Origin: Leucosporidium creatinivorum
Lineage: Eukaryota; Basidiomycota; Microbotryomycetes; Leucosporidiales; Leucosporidiaceae
Reading direction: 5' to 3'
Assembly: GCA_001600635.1 (NCBI GenBank)
Contig: BCKL01000017.1
Span: 390,003 to 454,002 of the forward strand
DNA: 64,000 bases
In this document: piece after piece, positions 57,691 to 64,000 of the stretch
Position numbering within the stretch: the first letter of the stretch is position 1
Layout: every line of letters starts with the position of its first letter
Notes under the pieces: generated by a model
What the model was told of the DNA's origin: nothing
The model's database searches: none
What the model saw: the letters and a program-made list of their open reading frames with translations, nothing else
Program-made: the position numbers and the translations under genes

Positions 57691-60600
57691 CTAACTCTCA
57701 CCATACCCCACAGCACTCCACAAACTATTAGCCAACCTCGAGCCCGAGCTCCTCCCCGCCGAGCCCTTGCCATTCGTCGTCAATCCCTTCCCACCCGCCC
57801 CCGCAGAACCCTTCAGCAACGCCTCCTTCGCTTCCTCTGCTACCAAAGTCTCGCGACCATGCAGCTTGGGCTTGAGCGCCGCAGCAACAGCGGACTTGGG
57901 CTTCTCCCTCGCCGCTGGCGCCGAGCGGGATTTGGACGACGAGCGAGCGGAGGGGGGCTCTTTCGTTGAGGGCGCGGGAGGCGGAGGATCCGAGACACGT
58001 GCTTTTGCTGTACCGTTTGAGCGGTTCGACCGAAGAGAGGTGACGGTGGGAGCGGGAGAGGAAGAGCGAACGCTGAGGGCCTTGACTGTAGAGGCGGGTG
58101 AGCGAGGAGGCTCTGCGTCGTCTCCAGCTACTGATGACGGTAGCGCCTGGTCTTGTGCGTCTTGGTCGGGCGGGTTGGAAGTTTCGTCCGAAGTCGGCGG
58201 CGAGGAAGAGTGCAGCTCGTCGCCCTCGTCTGACGAGCTCGATTCCTCGTCCGAGTCGCTTGATGTCGAGGATGAGGTTGCGGGGGGTGGTGAAGACTCT
58301 TGTGGAACGAAGAGAGAAGGAGGAGCGCTGAGCGTGAGGGCGGTGAACTCGCTGTTCAGTCGAGGCGAGGGTAAGGTCAGCGAGAGGCGTCGAGACGGAC
58401 GAGTGAGGCGGCTTACGAGTGACTCGGGTCGTAAGAAAGAGCGAGGATGAGAGATTTGAGATTCGGTAGCGTGTTGCGAAGGTCGATAACGGTGAGGCCT
58501 TGCGAGTACATGAGCTGCGAGCGCGCCGAGAAGGAGGGTCAGCTCGTCAGGCCCTTCTCACGATGAGCTACCAGAACGCACCTGCTCGATATTCTTGTTG
58601 AGCAAGAAGACAGCATAATCGAACCGATACCGATCCACGCCCTTGGGGTACAGCGGGAACGCCCTCGGTCCTCGCATCATGCTGATCAAATCGACCACTG
58701 CGCTCCTGCTGCCCAAGCACTTGATGGGGTAGTGTAGCGGCACTCCGAGGTATGCAGCGAGGGTGCTGACGACTTGCGCGGTGTAGCCGAGGGCAGAGGA
58801 CAGCGTTTCGGAAGAGAGGGCGGAGGGAGGGTAGGTGCTGTTTGGGAGGGGGAGGGAGAGGATGGAGAAGAGGAGAGAGGGGGATATGGAGGAGGAGGAA
58901 TTTGATGGTGGCTCGTAGGGCTCGATGGGGAAGATGTGTGAGAGGAGGGTGATGAGCTGCGTTCGGCGGTCGCGCGATGAGAGGCGAATGGTGGCGCAAG
59001 TGGCTCTGTAGGGTGAGGACTCAGCGAGCGATCTAAATCCGATACTGAGATGTCCTCACTCGTCTTCTGCAAGCTCATTCCACTGTGTCTCGAGCTCCTT
59101 CCGCCGCTGCTCATCAAGCGCCTTTGCTTCTTGTAGCCGTTCCCGCCGAGCTTCGAGGGCATCACGCTGTTGCGCGAGTGCTTCTCGAGCTGCATTATCA
59201 ACAACAAGAAGGGGTCAGCCCCCTGGTCTAAGCTGGCAAAAGTCAGCGAAACTCACCCTCTCCCAACTCCTCTCCCATCTGCTCCCTCACGGCCTCCAAA
59301 TCCTCAACCTTATCCCTCATCTCCTCCCTCTCCCTCTCCAACGTCTCCTCCCCCGCCTCCCCACCAGCAGGAAACATCATCTCCTCAACCGCCCTCTTCC
59401 ACTCCGCACACTCCTTCCTCACGCCCTCCACCTCTCTCTCCAGCTCCAACAATCTCCTCAAATCCTCCACCGGCGCCAGCCGGACCATCCTCGTTTCCCT
59501 TACGCTCTTCTCCACCAACGCTCGCCTCTTCCTCGCCTCGTCAGCAGCTTTCCGCCTTTCCTCCTCCAACTCCCTCCGTAGGTTCCCTCCCCTCTTCCGA
59601 GCCCTCGCCATCGTCCCTCCAGCGCCCGGATCCGACATATTACCCGCCTCATCCCCCTCCTCATCGGAGGAGCAGCAGCTATCATCTGATGAGGCGTCGC
59701 CGTCGGAGAGGGAGCCGAGGGTTGCGAGGCGGTGGGAATGGGAATGGACGTGGGAGTGAGGGCGACGAAGGGAGGAGAGGGGGGCGGTGAAGTATTCGTC
59801 GGAGGAGAGGTGGAAGATTAGGGTGTTGGGCGGGAGGGAGGGGAAATGGGTTGGCTGTGGAGGAGGGAGAGGGAGATTAGGGATTGCTCGCCGATTGGGA
59901 GAAGGAGAGAGGGGAAATTGCTACGCACGTCTCGCCCGAGGCTGACTAGCCCATCCATCTCTACATCCCACTCGAGCAGCAATCTCCACTCCTCCTCGCT
60001 CGGCTCCGTCTCCTTGCCCTTGCCCTTGCCTTCGACCTCCTTCTCTCCCCCTCGAGTCCACACCTTGACGAGTAGCCGACCCTCACGTAGCCCCTCCCAA
60101 TCCCGCAACAAATCCTCGTCGTCTAGCGTCGGCGTCGAGTGGTCGGCCGAGTGAGGCGAGGCGGGAGTGGAGGGAGATGAAGCTGAAGATGAGGGAGGAG
60201 GGGGAGGGGGAAGGACGAACCCATCCCGATCGAGTACGAAAGTAGGGTGCATCGTCCCCCTCGCTGGGGTCGAGACGAAGAAGGGCGTCGGCGGAGGGGT
60301 AGGTGCGGCGGGAGTAGCGAATCCGCTGGAAGGCGTGACGGGGCTGGAGAGCGTCCTACTCCTCACCGGCCGTTTCTTGAGACTCGTCCATCCGCTACTC
60401 CCCATACCGAGCTCAATCCCCGCTGATGCCGAATCGCTGCGGACCATCCGACCGCGAACCGAACCGCCTAGGGTGGGCGCTCGTCTTCGCCCTTTTGAGG
60501 CTGCCTCCTCGGCCTCGGCGGATGATGTCGGAGGGACCAGCTCGAGCGAGATGAACGAGTCTACGAGTCTTCGTCGTAGGATCTCCTCCCGCCGAGCTTT

Positions 60601-61522
60601 CTCCTTGGCGAGTTGAGCTTCCGAGCTGGCGGCGTGGAAGGGTCGAGGGCCGGTTGGTGGGGGTGTTGGAATAGAAGGTAGACGTGGAGTGTTCGGATGG
60701 GGAGAGAAGGTGCTAGATCCCTCGAGTTCGTCCAGGCGGGGCGCCTGCCGAATCGTCGAGTTGGAAGCGCTTGTACCGGCGCTGGCGGCCGAAGTGGTGG
60801 AAGCGCGAGAAGCGGAGCGTTTTCGAAAGGAAGGGATCGAGGAGATGAGGTGATGTGGTTGCGATTCGTCAAGTGGAGTGGGGAGGGAGCTGGTCGATGC
60901 GAGCGGCGAGGAGGGGGTGAAGCCCGGCGCGGCGGAGGGAGATGGCGGTTCCACCTCCTCGCGAATGATGATACTTGCTGCCGAAGCTCGTCGGGGCCTC
61001 GTCCTGCTCCTCAACGAGCTGGCATCCCCTCCGCTCCCAGCGCCGGCGACCGACCCCGCATCCTCGTCGCGCTCAGCAGTCTCCCTCCTCCATTCAGCTG
61101 GGATAGTCCTCGCTCCACCGCTGTTGTAGCTTGCGATGCTAGCGCTACTGCTCGCTCGACTTCGGCGTTTGCTGGCGTGGGAAGAGCGAAGGAGGAGGTC
61201 CGTGTCGTCCTGAGCTCTGGTGGTCGAAGGAGCAGCGGGATTGGGCGAGTGCAGCAGGGAGGAAAGGTGATCTCGCCTGGGATTTAATGTGAGATTGCGA
61301 ATCAAGATTGCCGAGAGATGTCGAAGCCGGCGCTGTGAGAGCACGGGACGAGCGGTGTGTTAGCGAGTGGGGCGGGCGAGTAGCTGTTGCGCTACAGCAC
61401 AGCATGAAGCAGCTACTCACTTGATCTCTGATGTAGTCCACCTCGTCGTCCTGACCTCCTGCAGGCAAAGCCGGCGGAACGAGCCATTGCGACGATGAGC
61501 TGTCCGAGCGAGTGAGGCCCAT
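57691..61522 (-). CDS. Vps38/UVRAG-like PI3-kinase complex subunit
   Basis: Vps38/UVRAG acts with Vps34, Vps15 and Vps30 (Beclin) to make PI3P for endosomal sorting and vacuolar traffic. ATG 61522 opens MGLTRSDSSSSQWLVPPALP, joined to RRLRHLSAILIRNLTLNPRR, a typical N-terminal signature. A large Ser/Pro-rich insert separates a C2-like part (LLVKVWTRGGEKEVEG, RLLLEWDVEMDGLVSLG) from a coiled coil of about 150 residues (LRRLLELEREVEGVRKECAE, ALEARRERLQEAKALDEQRR). The C-terminal domain has LGVPLHYPIKCLGSRSAVVD, FPLYPKGVDRYRFDYAVFLL and NKNIEQLMYSQGLTVIDLRN, hallmark sequences of this family. A Ser-rich tail ends GSRLANSLWSAVGYGES. Starts and stop fit one continuous gene. Confidence 0.92.
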
Positions 61523-61704
61523 GGTGGGCTAGGCTGTAGTGAGGTGTCCCCTGTAGCCGAGTAGCAGATATTTTCTGTAGTCCTGTGTAAGCTGTAGTCG
61601 AGTGTCTGAAACGAGGCAAGAATGAGGCGAGAAGGAGAGCCTCCTCAGCCGACTTGGGCGCTGTCGCGCTGTCGGGGTCTCGCGGTCTCGCTCTTGCCGT
61701 ACAG
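61523..61704. promoter_or_regulatory. Divergent promoter, Vps38-like and SNF4
   Basis: 182 bases separate the two start codons (ATG 61522 minus, ATG 61705 plus). A shared compact promoter is inferred. Confidence 0.55.
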
Positions 61705-64000
61705 ATGTCGTCTCTCACTTCGACCGCTTCAGCCTCTGCTTCAGCTCCTTCTACGCCTGCCATGGCCACACCTACCAAGGGGAAACGAGACCCTCATCTC
61801 CGAGCACTCGAAGGCATCCGCACCTTCCTCGTACGTCGCCTCGCTCTACTCGCTTTCAGCTTCAATCGCTCATCTTCTGTCGAGTTACAGGAATCCAAGA
61901 GCTGCTACGACATCCTACCAGAAAGGTCAGCCCTTGCTCACCACTTGGAACGAAGCCCCAATCGCTCAGAGCGGCATGACGAGCGCCCGCCGCTTCGTGA
62001 GGGCTGAGGGGATCTGTAGGACAGCAGCTGACTCGGATACTCCACTACAGCTTCCGCCTGATTGTGTTTGACAACAAGCTCGGGATCACACGGTCACTGC
62101 AGGCGCTGGTAACGAATGGTGAGTGGGGGCAGCTTAGCGCGAGAGCGGCGGGCTATCGCTGTGCAGGGAGAGCAGCGAGCAGCCTGCTATTTGGCTCGGC
62201 GGTAGCGCACCAGCTGACTGGTCCATCTATCGCCCTACCACTCCACGTCGCCGCTCTCCACAGGCGTCGTCTCCGCCCCGCTCTACGACTCGACAACACA
62301 GCGCTTCGCAGGCATGTTCACCCTCGCCGACGTCGTCCATCTCCTTCAGTACTACTACTTGACGGCGCACGAATACGAGAACGTCGTAGCCGAGGTCGAG
62401 GCGTTCCAGCTCGAGTCGTTGCGGAGTGAGTTCCCGAAACGTCGCTTCGGTCTTGCTTCCCACACGCCCCCTCACCTAGGCACCTCATACAATCCGACTA
62501 TACCCTACGCCTTCTGCCCTTCCACCCGTCGCCTTCCACCGTCGCTCCTCGCCTCTCCGCCCCTCTCGGCGTTCGCTAATCTCTCCCTTCGCTCCTCACA
62601 GAAATCGAGCAAGCCATCGACGTCCCGCCACCACCCACCGTCTCCGTCCACCCCGACCAACCGCTTTCCGACGCCTGCGCCGCCCTCGTCCGCACCCATG
62701 CTCGTCGCCTACCGCTCGTGGACCGAGATGATCAGACGGGCAAGGAGACGATCGTGTCGGTCTTGACGCAGTACAGGGTGCTCAAGTTCATTGCTATCAA
62801 CGTGAGCTCGCGTCCTCTCGGCTTCAGTGGCTCCCGCCGAGCTTGTTCGGCGGAAGCAGCGAGCTGACCTATCCCCTCCTCCCCGCCGTCGAACAGTGCC
62901 AGCACGACTGCGCCCGCCTTGACCAGTCGATTGGCTCGCTCGGAATCGGATCTTACGCCTCCTGGTACCAGCCCAGTACAGGCCTCGAAGCCACGTCCTC
63001 CTCATCAGGTCCTCAAACGGGCGAGATGTCGAATAAGGCCGACGAGGGCACGAAGGAAGCAGGAACAACGGAGCCGATCGATGGAGTGCACCTGGATGAG
63101 GAGCTTGTTGATGGAAGAACACCGGCGGGCAAGGCCGGCGAGGAGGGGGAGAGCTCGAATTCGGCCACCCCGACACCTGCACAAGAGCCCACACCGATCC
63201 CCACCCCTCCTCCCGCTGTAACGCGGCACGACTCCTCCGCAACGGTCACCTCTTCCTCCCCCAAACGCTCTCCTCCTCTCGCTCCCCTTTCCACCCCCAC
63301 CACCCTCGCCGCCGCCTCCACCGACACCGAGGACGAGCCGCCCAACTCGTCCTTCTCCGTCTCCCCTTCCTCGAGGTACTTCCCCCTCTCGACCGCGACG
63401 ATGGACACCTCCGTGTTTGATGTGGTGCATATCTTTTCCGAGAGGGGCATTTCGGCGGTGCCCATTTTGGATGAGGACGGGGTGGTGTTGAATATGTATG
63501 AGACGGTGGATATCGTGGTGAGTGGTCTGTCTTGGCCGTTGTGGACGATGGAGATGGGTGGGCGAGAAGTGGGCCATGGGCGAAGAGCGAGCGCCGAGGG
63601 TTGAGAAGGCGAGGGAATAGCGATCGAGAGAGGGCTTTGCTCGCAGCTAGGAGCTCGTATACAAGAGCGCTTGCTGACCTCTACATCGCATCACGTAGGA
63701 CCTCGTCCGTACCAACGCCTACCAAATCCTCGACGGCCCCATCTCTCTCGCCATCTCGCAACGTTCCGCCGACTTCACGGGTGTGATCACCTGCACCCCG
63801 AGAGACACTCTCTCCTCTATCCTCGCCTACATCCGCGAACGGAGGTGCCACCGCTTCGTCATCGTCGAGCCGGAGGACGTTCCCGCCGACCCAAAGACTG
63901 GAGCTCAGGCGAGGAAGAAGGGTAGCTTGGTGGGGATTCTGAGTCTGAGTGATGTGTTGAGGTACTTGGTGGGGCATGAGAATCTGAAGGGGCATGAGGT
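61705..64000 (+). CDS. SNF4: AMPK gamma subunit Snf4, partial at right edge
   Basis: Snf4 binds adenine nucleotides with CBS domains and activates the Snf1/AMPK kinase. ATG 61705 begins MSSLTSTASASASAPSTPAM; the next exons are HLRALEGIRTFL, ESKSCYDILPES, FRLIVFDNKLGITRSLQALV and APLYDSTTQRFAGMFTLADV-VHLLQYYY, then IDVPPPPTVSVHPDQPLSDA and RRLPLVDRDDQTGKETIVSV, QYRVLKFIA. The chain then has an inserted Ser/Pro/Glu-rich stretch (62997-63363) between two CBS repeats, before TSVFDVVHIFSERGISAVPI and YIRERRCHRFVIVEPEDVPA, SLVGILSLSDVLRYLVGHEN. The insert of roughly 150 residues is absent from yeast Snf4. Several donors are unusual (GTACGT, GTCAGC). The CDS continues past 64000. Confidence 0.93.

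Noticed and set aside
57767-58450. Long plus-strand open frame opposite the Vps38 gene
   Set aside because: Antisense to the acidic Ser-rich C-terminal part of the Vps38-like gene; composition mirrors that coding bias.
1-64000. Retroviral, LTR, Polinton or CRISPR elements
   Set aside because: No reverse transcriptase, integrase, capsid-like frame, long terminal repeats or spaced repeat array was recognised.

Overview
This window looks like nuclear DNA of a GC-rich basidiomycete fungus, probably a yeast-like Pucciniomycotina or Ustilaginomycotina member (inference; exact lineage not determined). The grounds are dense eukaryotic genes split by many 50-90 nt GT-AG introns with a near-invariant GCTGAC-type branch site, fungal-only families (NIC96, Pcl-type cyclin, DUF6534-like membrane protein, Vps38/UVRAG, hybrid histidine kinases), long Ser/Pro-rich tails, and no operons. 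No tRNA, rRNA, CRISPR array or intact transposon was recognised.

Layout. 1-3138: the edge of an Asn/Gly-rich protein and a single-pass membrane protein. 3949-12025: two tandem, clearly paralogous PAS hybrid histidine kinases. 12570-19550: an arrestin-like protein with an N-terminal Cys-rich module, a small peroxisomal Pex39-like protein carrying an RKPWE motif, and a Pcl-type cyclin. 19782-31848: an ankyrin protein, a DUF6534-like membrane protein, two tandem secreted RNase T2 genes with a C-terminal extension, and a 2-oxoglutarate/Fe(II) oxygenase. 32853-40244: F-box gene 1, uracil phosphoribosyltransferase (FUR1), two tandem rhodanese genes (the second with a mitochondrial presequence), and F-box gene 2. 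41153-49441: two unrecognised proteins, the nucleoporin NIC96, and a divergent coiled-coil gene. 49755-57232: F-box copy 3 (a pseudogene), a myo-inositol-phosphate synthase (INO1) with an abnormal C-terminus and a broken tandem copy of its own 5' end, and a kinase-like gene. 57691-64000: Vps38/UVRAG-like, divergent from SNF4 (AMPK gamma), which runs off the right edge.

How the parts relate. Most genes are unrelated housekeeping or signalling genes. The distinctive structure lies between about 31.8 and 57.7 kb: three F-box paralogues share not only coding sequence but also a long upstream leader with a 5'UTR intron. A core of that upstream region (GAGTCGAGAGGGGTCTGCT) is also found in front of the kinase-like gene. 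Decay is visible in the same segment: a frameshift in F-box 2, a frameshift plus a stop in F-box 3, a foreshortened INO1, an INO1 5' relic, and an unexplained frame change in the kinase-like gene. Together this looks like a young, locally duplicating and decaying accessory block inserted among conserved genes. Gene models below were spliced by eye; outer coordinates are given for each gene and exon edges are approximate unless stated.
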